Below, piece by piece: positions 1-11,345 of a DNA stretch of 64,000 nt. Made by a program: the position numbers and the translations under genes. Positions within the stretch are counted from its first letter, which is position 1; each line of letters begins with the position of its first letter. A model generated the notes under the pieces. It was not told where the DNA came from and made no database searches. It saw only the letters and a list, made by a program, of their open reading frames with translations. The stretch is from Macrostomum hystrix (taxonomy: Eukaryota > Platyhelminthes > Macrostomidae): assembly GCA_950097015.1 (NCBI GenBank), contig CATNEN010000034.1, forward strand, positions 3,876,001-3,940,000, in the 5' to 3' direction.

Positions 1-150
1 ATGGCTTTGGCTTCCGCTAGATAACTGTCGCCTCCGCTGAGCTGTTCCCTTCTCGTCGAGTACTTTTTAGAGTACTGCTACATTTGTAATCCTCTTTTAT
101 TAGCTCGACGCTAATAAACCGACTAATTTCATCTAATAACTGTACTGAGA

Positions 151-790
151 TCCATCGACACCTTCCTACTGATGTCTATCGACAACTTCTTAAGGATGTC
201 TATCGACACCATCCTACTGATGTCTATCGACACATTCCTACTGATGTCTATCGACAACTTCTTAAGGATGTCTATCGACACCTTCCTACTGATGTCTATC
301 GACAACTTCTTAAGGATGTCTATCGACACCTTCCTACTGATGTCTATCGACAACTTCTTAAGGATGTCTATCGACACCTTCCTACTGATGTCTATCGACA
401 CCTTCCTACTGATGTCTATCGACAACTTCTTAAGGATGTCTATCGACACCTTCCTACTGATGTCTATCGACACCTTCCTACTGATGTCTATCGACAACTT
501 CTTAAGGATGTCTATCGACACCTTCCTACTGATGTCTATCGACACCTTCCAACTGATGTCTATCGACACCTTCCTACTGATGTCTATTGACACCTTCCTA
601 CTGATGTCTATCGACACCTTCCAACTGATGTCTATCGACACCTTCCTACTGATGTCTATTGACACCTTCCAACTGATGTCTATTGACACCTTCCTACTCA
701 TGTCAATAGACACATTTCCTACTGATGTTTAGGGACACATTTCCTACTGATGTTTAGGGACACATTTCCTACTGATGTGTATCGACACCT
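151..790. repeat. 24-bp minisatellite
   Basis: About 26 copies of a 24-bp unit built on TGTCTATCGACACCTTCC followed by TACTGA. Variants read AACTTCTTAAGGA in the second half and alternate with the main form. The period is a multiple of three, so long open frames run through it on both strands; these are not genes. The last copies (from about 700) decay into a TTTAGGGACACATTTCC form. Confidence 0.95.
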
Positions 791-840
791 ATTACTGACA
801 TCTATCGGCATCTGTCTACTCACTTCTATCGACACCTGCT

Positions 841-1430
841 CTCGGTACATTTGTAATTCTTTTTACGCAACATATCGGCTCATTTATAACTGAGCTCTAA
901 TTGCAGCGGTTGGCAACCTGCGGGCTGCGGGCCAGAAGCATTAAATTCAGCCTTCCAATTCAACACCTACTCCACCTTTTCTGATCTCTCTAGCTTCACA
1001 TCTCACCCCAGTCTCGTCATTTCGCTGTCTCATATCTCATACATGAGTAATGCTTCATAGAACTGATTTGGCTCAATTAAATAAGAACATGGTTATGTAG
1101 TCCGAAATGTTAAGAACTATGTCATTGTTTTCAGAGTTTTTCGGATTTTATCCTCGGGTTTTTATCCCATATCTTAGATTTCACTTAATCCAGCACCCTA
1201 GAAATCGATTCCTAACCACCGTCTTGCTATTATTCTCTGCCGGGTCTTTTCCATCAGTTTCATTTCCTCTCAGTTGGAAAGTGCAAGTCAACAGACACTG
1301 CTGGGAAGTATGACTAAGTGGCAACCCAATGCATTCTGTCCTAATTAATTATTAACTGGCTTTGGTCAGAAACGGGAATGAAAAGCCTGAATGCATTCGG
1401 TGCTATCTCAATAATGACCCGCCATCAAGG
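841..1430. other. Unassigned spacer
   Basis: No gene or clear repeat. Around 903-935 the sequence GGTTGGCAACCTGCGGGC resembles a decayed hAT-type transposon end, but no partner end or target duplication was found. Confidence 0.4.
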
Positions 1431-1435
1431 TCCTG

Positions 1436-2139
1436 TTCCTTCCCGTCCGGTCCCGTCCCATCCAGTTACTCATTCCCATTCCATGCCGTTCCCACCCATC
1501 CAGTCCCATCCCATTCTCACCCATCCAGTCCAATCCCATTCCCACCCATCCATCCCATCCCATTCCCACACATCCACTCCATTCCCTTCCCACCTAACCA
1601 GTCCCATCCCATTCCCACCCGTCCAGTCCCATCCCATTCCCACCCGTCCAGTCCCATCCCATTCCCACCCATCAATCCCATCCCATTCCCACACATCCAC
1701 TCCATTCCCTTCCCACCCAACCAGTCCCATCCCATTCCCACCCGTCCAGTCCCATCCCATTCCCACCCGTCCAGTCCCATCCCATTCCCACCCGTCCCAT
1801 CCGATTCCCACCCATCCAGTCCCATCCCATTCCCACCCTCCAGTCCCATCCCATTCCCACCCGTCCCATCCGATTCCCACCCATCCAGTACCATCCAATT
1901 CCCATCCAAACAGTCCAATCCCATTCCCACCCATCCAGGCCCATCCCATTCCCATCCATCCAGTCCCATCCGATTCCCACCCATCCAGTCCAATCCCATT
2001 CCCATCCATCCAGTCCCATCCCATACCCATCCATACAGTCCAATCCCATTCCCACCCATCCTGTCCCATCCCATTCCCATCCATACAGTCCAATCCCATT
2101 CCCACCCATCCAGTCCGATCTCAATCCCGTCCCATCCGG
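1436..2139. repeat. Degenerate C-rich minisatellite (about 25 bp)
   Basis: Tandem units of the type CCCATCCCATTCCCACCC plus ATCCAGT, with many one-base variants and some units of about 15-20 bp. Overlapping open frames on both strands (Pro/His/Ser-rich or Gly/Trp/Met-rich) are by-products of the missing stop codons. Confidence 0.93.
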
Positions 2140-2140
2140 C

Positions 2141-3114
2141 GAATATAAGTGCAGAGAAGCGGCCCTGCTTGTGTACACATGAGTTAGGCAAGGCAGAAGG
2201 AAAAAACTGCCATTCGCTTTCTAAATTTTTTCTATTAAAATTTCTGCGTCTCTCCTGCTTGCTCGTCCGGAATTAATAGTTATTCTTTCTTTCTGTGGAA
2301 AATCTAGCAAATGTCACGAGGAAAATGCAGGAAGGATACAAGCATGCTGAGATCACCCGCGGAGCCGGGGGGAGAGTAGTGGGAGACAGGAGAGGAGCTG
2401 GGAAGACACGAGCCAGCTTAGCTCTCGTCAGGTGAAAAAGAGACGACGGAATCTCGGCAGCAGGAAATATGACCGTTGGGGGCCGCAGCCTGCATGGCAC
2501 TGAGGCTGTGCCAGTGTCTAGGCTGACAATCTGTGCCAGGATGCCTGGCTAAAACCGCAGGTGCGTGACGGAAAAGAACCTCGAAGACACCCGATGAGCT
2601 GAAGTCCCTCCGGCGTGACCCCGGACCCCGCCCCCGTCCTCGGCCTCATCTTCCCCATCCGCCCGCCGCCCCATATGAGGATTAGCGCGGATTCAGGTGG
2701 GAAATAAAAGGAGCCTGGGAACAACCTCGGCAGCCGATTGAGCGTTCAAGCTTCGGAGCTGCATGGCAGCCTTTTGAGACAGACGCGCGGGGGCCGACGG
2801 AGGGGAGGAGAGCAGGGAAATTGACGGATTATCGCTGGGATTCGCTCATCAGAGGCGGTGTTTGGGGCGAAATCCACTGCGCAACATGTGGGATTTAACT
2901 CCCCCCGCATATCCAGGTACCGAGGGTGACGCCTCCCCAGCGGCCTCTCATTGGCTGCATTGAAATCTGCTATTTGAAAGTGCGCCACTGTTCCATTCCA
3001 GACTCGAATTGAGAGCTGCCTGGGTGAGACGGGACATACAAACAGATTAGGAGGCCCGGGCGCAAACAAACCAGCGGGGATAAAAAGGCCTTGCCCTACT
3101 CAAAGCCGCTAGAC
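2141..3114 (+). promoter_or_regulatory. Probable 5' region of the tandem-C2 gene
   Basis: A 970-base stretch that becomes GC-rich towards the gene. It contains an inverted CCAAT (ATTGG, about 2948-2952) and a TATA-like GATAAAAAGG at about 3079-3088. The TATA-like site is only about 30 bases before the ATG, so it may not set the start. CCTACTCAAAG just before 3105 could instead be a 3' splice site for an upstream or trans-spliced leader. No upstream coding exon was recognised. Confidence 0.3.
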
Positions 3115-3721
3115 ATGCTGGGCAGCAAGCTGCTGGACATTGTGTCCCCCTCCGGCTCCACTAGCGACTTGAGTCTCCGCGGTCTTAAAGAAGCTCTTCT
3201 AGCCACGGACAGCCAGGGGCAGGCAGCGCCAGAGAAGCCGAAGCAGCCACTCCGCTACACAATGTCCTTCCGAGGTCGAACTGGGCCAACCAGCCGTGAC
3301 GAGGGCTGGCAGCGCCTCAGCGTCAAGACGGCCGTCGGCGGGCTCGGAGGTGTCGGCGGCGGTGGCGGCGGCGGAGATGGTGGCTCCCCGCAGCTGCTTC
3401 AGCGGGCGAGTAGCATGCGTGAGGGGATTGGCCGGCGCCCTGTCGGAACGGGCGCAGCTGCCGCCGCAGCAGTAGCTTCAGCTGCGGGGCCTCCGCGGCA
3501 GACAGGCACGCCCCAGAGGACAGTTGGTAGGTCAAGCGTTCGAGAAGGCCGGATCAGTCATCACAACTCAAAGGACTCGGTGTTCGCCGAGCATCAGCAG
3601 CAGCAGCCGTTGACGCCGACGCTGCAGCAGTTGCACAAGCGGCAGCCGCACGTTCCTCCGCCGCTAATGGAAGGAAAGTCGGAAGTCCAGTTTTGGCGCT
3701 CCAGTCGGAACGAAGCAGGCA

Positions 3722-3763
<42 letters not shown>

Positions 3764-6700
3764 GAGGAGGAAGCGGAGGCGGCGGTTGCCGGAGTCCTCG
3801 CGGCACAGACTCGGAGGTTTCCGTTGAGCACTTCAAATTCGACCTCTACCAGGGCGTTGTGGCGGAGTCGGCTGGTGCCGAGTGCAGCGGAGCTCCCATT
3901 GAAGTGGCAGGCGGCTCGTCAGCAGCCGTAGAGAAGCCATGCGGCCTTATCAACATCCGCATTCAGTACAATTTCGACCGGTCCTGCCTAGTTGTCGATT
4001 TGCGCCACGCCAAGGACCTCTGTCTGCCGTCGCCGGCATCAACGCCTGACTCTCCAGCGGCTGCGGCAGCGTCGGCGAACCAGGCAGCGTCGGCGAACCA
4101 GGCAGCTTCGTCAATGCCAAGCCCGTTTGCCCGTCTACAGCTGCTGCCACAGAAGGAACAGCAGCAGGTGTGCAAGGAATAAAAAAACTGATCTCAGATC
4201 CCAGATCTCAGATCCCAGATCCCAGATCCCAGATCTCAGATCCCAGATCTCAGATCCCAGATCCCAGATCCCAGATCCCAGATCTCAGATCCCAGATCTC
4301 AGATCCCAGATCTCAGATCCCAGATCTCAGATCCCAGATCTCAGATCCCAGATCTCAGATCCCAGATCTCAGATCCCAGATCTCAGATCCCAGATCTCAG
4401 ATCCCAGATCTCAGATCCCAGATCTCAGATCCCAGATCTCAGATCCCAGATCTCAGATCCCAGATCTCAGATCCCAGATCTCAGATCCCAGATCTCAGAT
4501 CCCAGATCTCAGATCCCAGATCTCAGATCCCAGATTCATAAATAAATGACTAAAAGGATCGCGGCGATTTTTATCCCAATCCTTAGGTGAGCCGAGTACA
4601 GAAGCTGACCAGCTGTCCAATATGGAACGAGAAGTTTGACTTCAGCCTGGAGTTCCGCCAGTGCCAGTCGGTTACTGTTGAAGTTGAGCTCAGGAGCCAC
4701 AGCAAGCGGGGAGCCAGCAGGCTCATCGGCAAGGCAAAGATTCCGCTGAGCTCCGTCAATGTCCAGGGCGGCGAGACCATCAATAAGCCGGTGTTCCCCT
4801 GCAGTCAGGCGAGTCAACGACTGGGCTTATGTTGCTGGGCTTCTAGTCGGCTGATGGCAGATTGATGGATTGACTGAACAGGTCATAGAGCGAGTGACTG
4901 GGAGAGTGACTGAAGGAGTGACTCGGAGTGACTGGAGGAGTTACTTGGGGAGTTACTGAGGTAGTGACTGGGGAGTGACTGGGGGAGTGACTGGGGGAGT
5001 GACTGGGGGAGTGACTGAGGGAGTGACTGGGGGAGTGACTGGGGGAGTGACTGGGGGAGTGACTGGGGGAGTGACTGGGGGAGTGACTGGGGGAGTGACT
5101 GAGGGAGTGACTCGGAGGAGTGACTGGGGGAATGACTGGGGGAGTGACTGGGGGAGTGACTGCGGGATGACTGCGGGGTGAGTACAGATTGCTGTAAAAT
5201 GCAGTGATGGTACTGTAAGTGATGCAAAGGTCAAATACATCATCAGATTATGAACAGCTAGGCTGTACCAATATCACCTATGAAGCACAAAATCTTTAGC
5301 CCTTTCCGTCCTAATCCTGTGATGGATTAGAAATCTTGCGGTCGAAGGAGTTTTGTCAGAAAACGAACTGATCCTGACCGAGGACTTACTCTACTTGGCG
5401 ACGCACTTGTACTTTTTATCTGGGCAGAAAGTTAGACAAGCTGAGGTGCCGTTGGCTAATTTACAAAAAATTTCGCGTACTAAATGCTTTTATTAAAATA
5501 CAATTTAATTTCTAGGAGCGTGATGATATTGGCGAAATCCTAGTTTCGTTGCACTACCTGCCTAATGCCAAGCGACTCAACATGGACGTGCTCAAAGTGC
5601 GAAACCTACTGCACGACGACATGACGAAACGACTGGGTGAGAATTCCAGGAAATCCGCACTGTTCGATTAGAAATATTTCGATACATATCGGCCATGTGT
5701 CTAATTTATGGTTCGTTCGAATTTAAGGAGCTTGTAGCCCAGTAGTTGGCATGTGTCCCTTGAGTCCCTAGTGCTTCTGTTCTATTCTATTCTATTATAT
5801 TATATTATATTATATTATATTATATTATATTATATTATATTATATTCTGTTCTATTCTATTCTGTTCTATTCTATTCTATTCTATTCTACGAGCTCGTAT
5901 TATTTTCTATTCTATCATTTGTTATGATTGTATGACTGACAGCTGAATGCTAAGTACTCGTTCCTTTTATTTATTAAAAATGGAAACATTCTGATTTAGA
6001 AAACTGTTAAATGGAAGTCACTAAGCTCCAGGAAACAAAGGGGGTTGGCCATTGTGTTTCGTAGAATAATGGAGAGTTATAAAAAATTAGCAACTCTTAA
6101 AGCGACTTTTCTGATTAAAGAACTACCTAGAGCTGTCGTTCATTTGAATTTGGTTAGGAGACAATAAAATATAGAAAAATCTCTGAAACTTGTTTTAAAA
6201 AACGTATTGTTAACATCCTTTCTCAATAAATCTGTTAGTTTTTACTTTGGATTTCGAATCGTTGTGGGAATAAAAACACAACCACATCGTTGGGTGGTGA
6301 CTGATTGGTTGACAGACTAGGCGAGGGTGTCCTGTGTTTGAGCTGCGCCTAACATTTTAGGCTTGATTAGTGAAATTGGAAACATCTGACCTTCGGCCAG
6401 AACCGTTGAATATCTCGACGTTCTAAAGAGCTGGCGACTTGATTATTGTTTCAGAAGATGCGCAACAAAAAGTTGGCCCTTGTTCTTGAGTTTCGTGTTC
6501 TTGCCTGGCTCCGACCGTTCGGGTGCAGCAAAAAAATGGTCGCGGGGGGGAATTCCCCCCTCGTAGTTCTACTGTTAAGGATTGGGATATCTTTTGAAAT
6601 CCGGGATTTACGAGACTAATTAAGCTTAGGGGATATTTGTGGGTAGGGGATAATTTAGGGATAGGGCATTATTTAGGGACTGAGGATTTCTTAGGGATTG

Positions 6701-8793
6701 AGGATTCCTTAGGGATTGAGGATTCCTTAGGGATTGAGGATTCCTTAGGGATTGAGGATTCCTTAGGGATTGAGGATTCCTTAGGGATTGAGGATTCCTT
6801 AGGGATTGAGGATTCCTTAGGGATTGAGGATTCCTTAGGGATTGAGGATTCCTTAGGGATTGAGGATTTCTTAGGGATTGAGGATTCCTTAGGGATTGAG
6901 GATTCCTTAGGGATTGAGGATTCCTTCAACTTAAAAATCAGACGATCCCATCCAGCTTTGAGCTGTGCCGCGCCTTCCCGATGGAGACGGCAATAGGAAG
7001 ATAGACAGGGAGGGAAAGCAATGGCTGGTATGGGATATGTTCCCAGACAGTCGGATCCTCTCTGAGCAGATCGGAGCATTGGAAAAATGAAATGAAAAAT
7101 ACCCCCTATCCCTAGGTCGCATGCCGAATGCACCTTCACAGAAGGGGTATAGCAAGCCCTTAGCTATAGATTTAGTAGATGCATATTTTTCCCGTGCCCC
7201 GACATTGAGCAGGAATTTCCTATTGCCATTAGGGAAAGAGGTGGACGGAATCAAAGTGCAGCCCTGATCGATGGCGAAAACATTAAACTGACGAGTTATT
7301 TTACTATTTCGTTTCAATATCAAACGAAGTTCTTTGCGCTTTTTTTAAACTAGCACATCATTTTTTCGTGAAATTTAGGACAACATTAACGCATTTAAAA
7401 TGCCAAGTTAAATGCTATTGCTAATGAATTAACAGTTGGGATGAGAAATTAATAAGAATGCAGTAGCTCGTGTGTATAACGGATTGTGAGACATAGGGAC
7501 TGTGAGTTGTAGGGATTGTGAGATTTAGGGATTGTGAGATGTAGGGATTGTGAGATGTAGGGATTGTGATATTTAGGGACTGTGAGATTTAGGGATTGTG
7601 AATTGTAGGGACTGTGAGATTTAGGGATTGTGAATTGTAGGTACTGTGGGATTTAGGGATTTTGAATTGTAGGTACTGTGAGATTTAGGGATTGTGATAT
7701 TTAGGGACTGTTAGATTTAGGGATTGTGAATTGTAGGGACTGTGAGATTTAGGGAATGTGATATTTAGGGACTGTTAGATTTAGGGATTGTGAATTGTAG
7801 GTACTGTGGGATTTAGGGATTGTGAGATGTAGGGATTGTGAATTGTAGGGACTGTGAATTGTAGGTACTGTGAGATTTAGGGATTGTGAATTGTAGGGAC
7901 TGTGAGATTTAGGGATTGTGATATTTAGGGACTGTGAGATTTAGGGATTGTGAATTGTAGGGACTGTGAGATTTAGGGATTGTGAATTGTAGGTACTGTG
8001 GGATTTAGGGATTTTGAATTGTAGGTACTGTGAGATTTAGGGATTGTGATATTTAGGGACTGTTAGATTTAGGGATTGTGAATTGTAGGGACTGTGAGAT
8101 TTAGGGATTGTGATATTTAGGGACTGTTAGATTTAGGGATTGTGAATTGTAGGTACTGTGGGATTTAGGGATTGTGAGATGTAGGGATTGTGAATTGTAG
8201 GGACTGTGAATTGTAGGGATTGTGAATTGTAGGGATTGTGAATTGTAGGTACTGTGGGATTTTGGGATTGTGAGATGTAGGGATTGTGAATTGTAGGGAT
8301 TGTGAATTGTAGGGATTGTGAATTGTAGGGATTGTGAATTGTAGGGATTGTGAATTGTAGGGATTGTGAGATTAGGAAATTTCTAAACTTCACAGTTTGG
8401 CGTAGAAATAATTCTGAAGCGATTCACAACCCAAATGTTCTCACAGAGCCCATAATCAAGGTGACATTTCACGACGGCAAAAAGGTGGTTAAAACCAAGA
8501 AGACTGGCAAGAGGAATTCTCTGACTGGAGAATTCCGAGACACATTCCGATTGGACATTGGCGAAAGCGAGCTCGACCAACTGACCATCGGCATCAGCGT
8601 GTTCAGCCAGCCGCGCTTCAAGGAGTCCCTGGTTGGCCAGGTGTCCTTGGGTCGATTGTGCAGCGGCAGCGAGGAGGCTGGCCTCTGGCGACGCCTCAGG
8701 CAGGCAGGCTCCGCCACCGAGTCCGTCGGCGCCTGGCTGCCGTTGAAGCCGAAGCATCAGCGGCACAGCAGCAGCTCGCAGTCGTCGCAGTGA
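3115..8793 (+). CDS. Tandem C2-domain (synaptotagmin-like) protein
   Basis: Four exons, 3115-4167, 4587-4808, 5516-5636 and 8447-8793, join in frame to 580 residues. Residues 1-270 are low-complexity: Gly runs near 75-90 and 203-225, Ala and Gln stretches. C2A spans about 278-425 (starts LINIRIQYNFDRSCLVVDL, continues in exon 2 with PIWNEKFDFSL). C2B spans about 431-565 (GEILVSLHYLPNAKRLNMDV, then KVTFHDGKKVVKTKKT). The usual DPYVK aspartates that bind calcium in C2B are absent (RLEPIIKVTF instead), so I infer calcium-independent membrane or protein binding in trafficking. The ATG at 3115 is the first in the frame. Intron 2 uses a GC donor (CAG|GCGAGT); the other introns are GT-AG. Each intron carries minisatellite DNA. 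A poly(A) signal AATAAA lies at 8963-8968. The exact subfamily is not resolved, and an upstream coding exon cannot be excluded. Confidence 0.82.
4190..4536. repeat. 14-bp minisatellite in intron 1 of the C2 gene
   Basis: About 24 units of CAGATCCCAGATCT (14 bp), some only 7-bp half units (CAGATCC). It fills most of the 419-bp intron 1. It is the reverse complement of the monomer in the arrays at 9212-10312 and 13774-14345. Confidence 0.97.
4905..5180. repeat. 12-bp minisatellite in intron 2 of the C2 gene
   Basis: Units of GTGACTGGGGGA, with edge variants GTGACTGAGGGA and GTGACTCGGAGGA. It lies about 100 bases after the proposed GC donor at 4809. Confidence 0.96.
5779..5890. repeat. Pentanucleotide microsatellite
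   Basis: (TATTC)n passing into (TATTA)n and back to (TATTC)n. It is in intron 3 of the tandem-C2 gene. Confidence 0.95.
6655..6926. repeat. 18-bp minisatellite in intron 3 of the C2 gene
   Basis: About 15 near-perfect units of TTAGGGATTGAGGATTCC. The core TTAGGGATTG is shared with the next array in the same intron (7490-8371). Confidence 0.96.
7490..8371. repeat. 16-bp minisatellite in intron 3 of the C2 gene
   Basis: About 55 units of the type GTGAGATTTAGGGATT and GTGAATTGTAGGGACT, arranged in irregular higher-order blocks. The array ends about 75 bases before the exon 4 acceptor. The embedded TTAGGG matches the animal telomere hexamer only as part of a longer unit. Confidence 0.95.
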
Positions 8794-8962
8794 TGCCGGA
8801 ATCAAGGCCGACTAATGCGCCGCAATTGTTGCTTCTTGCTTTGTTCCCTATTTTATAGAGTTAACAGAATCCTATACCGAAAACCAGTACTAGTACTGTT
8901 TTTTCGTATTTCCGACTTTAAGAAAACAAAATATTCATATCATACTACTTTGATACGAGCGT

Positions 8963-8968
8963 AATAAA
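8963..8968 (+). terminator. Poly(A) signal of the C2 gene
   Basis: AATAAA 170 bases after the stop codon, in AT-rich sequence. It is the first canonical hexamer after the coding region. Confidence 0.55.
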
Positions 8969-9211
8969 ATTTAACTTTTTTAGTTTCAGCTTAGCGTCTA
9001 AGAATAAAAGATTTTTTCTGTCCTATAATTTTTAAGAAAATCGTCGAATAGGCAATAAATTTTTTTTTTACTTTTCATACCAGATTTTTGTCCAAAGTGT
9101 GCTGTTTCAAAGATATCCCGAAAGTTAGTTTATGTTTTATTTTATCTCCTCTTTGCGACCATATTTTACTTGTTCAATTTGAAACAATTATTTGTGCAGA
9201 AATAATTCAAC

Positions 9212-10312
9212 CTGAGATCTGGGATCTGAGATCTGGGATCTGAGATCTGGGATCTGAGATCTAGGATCTGAGATCTGGGATCTGAGATCTGGGATCTGAG
9301 ATCTGGGATCTGAGATCTGGGATCTGAGATCTGGGAGGATCTGAGATCTGGGATCTGAGATCTGGGATCTGAGATCTGGGATCTGAGATCTGGGATCTGA
9401 GATCTGGGATCTGAGATCTGGGATCTGAGATCTGGGAGGATCTGAGATCTGGGATCTGAGATCTGGGAGGATCTGAGATCTGGGATCTGAGATCTGGGAG
9501 GATCTGAGATCTGGGATCTGAGATCTGGGATCTGAGATCTGGGATCTGAGATCTGGGATCTGAGATCTGGGATCTGAGATCTGGGATCTGAGATCTGGGA
9601 TCTGAGATCTGGGATCTGAGATCTGGGATCTGAGATCTGGGATCTGAGATCTGGGATCTGAGATCTGGGATCTGAGATCTGGGATCTGAGATCTGGGATC
9701 TGAGATCTGGGATCTGAGATCTGGGATCTGAGATCTGGGATCTGAGATCTGGGATCTGAGATCTGGGATCTGAGATCTGGGATCTGAGATCTGGGATCTG
9801 AGATCTGGGATCTGAGATCTGGGATCTGAGATCTGGGATCTGAGATCTGGGATCTGAGATCTGGGATCTGAGATCTGGGATCTGAGATCTGGGATCTGAG
9901 ATCTGGGATCTGAGATCTGGGATCTGAGATCTGGGATCTGAGATCTGGGATCTGAGATCTGGGATCTGAGATCTGGGATCTGAGATCTGGGATCTGAGAT
10001 CTGGGATCTGAGATCTGGGATCTGAGATCTGGGATCTGAGATCTGGGATCTGAGATCTGGGAGGATCTGAGATCTGGGATCTGAGATCTGGGAGGATCTG
10101 AGATCTGGGAGGATCTGAGATCTGGGAGGATCTGAGATCTGGGAGGATCTGAGATCTGGGAGGATCTGAGATCTAGGATTTGAGATCTGGGATCTGAGAT
10201 CTGGGAGGATCTGAGATCTGGGAGGATCTGAGATCTGGGAGGATCTGAGATCTGGGATCTGAGATCTGGGATCTGAGATCTGGGAGGATCTGAGATCTGG
10301 GATTTGAGATCT
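9212..10312. repeat. 14-bp satellite, 1.1 kb
   Basis: Roughly 75 units of GATCTGGGATCTGA. At both ends some units carry an extra GAG (GATCTGGGAGGATCTGA, 17 bp); the centre is homogeneous. Edge-located variants around a uniform core are typical of expansion by unequal exchange. It lies between the C2 gene and the Vav-type gene. Confidence 0.98.
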
Positions 10313-11345
10313 AAATAAACTTGCCGCCCATTTTAACAAAGATGCTTATTTCCAAAACAAGTTTTAGAAAAGCGATTACTGCCACATCCCAACTGCTAAT
10401 CATTGAAAGCGCTTTCCGTGTTGTTTTTGTCGTTTTGTTATTCTCCACCTTGTGCAAGAGCGGCAGACCTAAATATTGAATATACGGCTCGTAAGCGTTT
10501 GCAGTTTAAAGTGCACACAAATTATCAAGCTTGCTTCGCGCCAACAATTTAGCTTTTTTAAGCAGCCTTTTACAGGGCCACATGCGAGTGTTATTAGAAA
10601 GTTAATTTTAATATTGGTCTGCGATAAACCCAGATCTGAGATTGAAAAATTCTTAGAACAAGCCTGAATTTCACTGCAAACACGCTGAAGCAGATGAAAT
10701 AGATGCTTTGAGACTGCTTTATTTTCTCCTAAGCAAGGCGACTCAAAATTAACTAAGCGGTTAGCTCCCTACCTGTTTACTCTTGCATGCGCTCACATCC
10801 TTTTTGCTAATTAAAAAACAGTCCACAGGATGCTAAGTTGGATGCGAGCACTTTATTGACACTTGATGCAGCGCCCAGCTTTCCTGTCCCGCGTACTTGG
10901 CGACTATTATTAGATGAAAGCCGAGTAGAATACTCAACTGAGCTATATAGACCGAGCACTGTCAGCCCGGACTTCGGGTCTATTTTTAGCCCTGACTCAG
11001 GCGGCCCAGCACGCAGTCGAATGAAGCCTGTCTATCTTCGACGAAAGTTTTCTGCTTCAATTTCGTGTTAAATTTCGCGTACAACCCAAATGTGCAAACC
11101 AAATCAAGATCGTTTTGGACTAGAGCCCCCCGGTTGCTAAAGTGTTGTGGCCGGAGAGAACATTCTTATTGAGAAGGACGGAAAAAGAGAGATATAAAAT
11201 TAAACGCATATTCGGCCACCACTGTGAAAGCAAGTTTTCTCTCTCTCCGAATTCAGACGCTAAACAGCACCAGGTTGTGTTATAAGGTTGATAAATAATC
11301 AGGTCCACTTAGAAACCCGATTCCGAAGCCAGAAAAATCACTGCC
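10313..11345. other. Intergenic spacer with possible Vav-gene promoter
   Basis: No coding exon was recognised. A TATA box (TATAAAAT, 11193-11200) precedes the Vav-type start codon by about 150 bases and is the best promoter candidate. Confidence 0.4.

Noticed and set aside
129-732. Long open frames on both strands
   Set aside because: They are translations of a 24-bp tandem repeat; a period divisible by three leaves frames open without coding.
903-935. hAT-type transposon end
   Set aside because: Only one decayed end was seen; there is no partner end or 8-bp duplication nearby.
1362-2276. A 304-codon Pro/Ser/His-rich frame
   Set aside because: It consists of the C-rich minisatellite; several other frames are open over the same DNA.
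3594-3836. Antisense poly-proline frame
   Set aside because: It is the complement of the GGC run coding poly-glycine in exon 1 of the C2 gene.
7490-8371. TTAGGG-containing array as interstitial telomere
   Set aside because: TTAGGG occurs only once per 16-bp unit and is never in pure tandem; it is an ordinary minisatellite.
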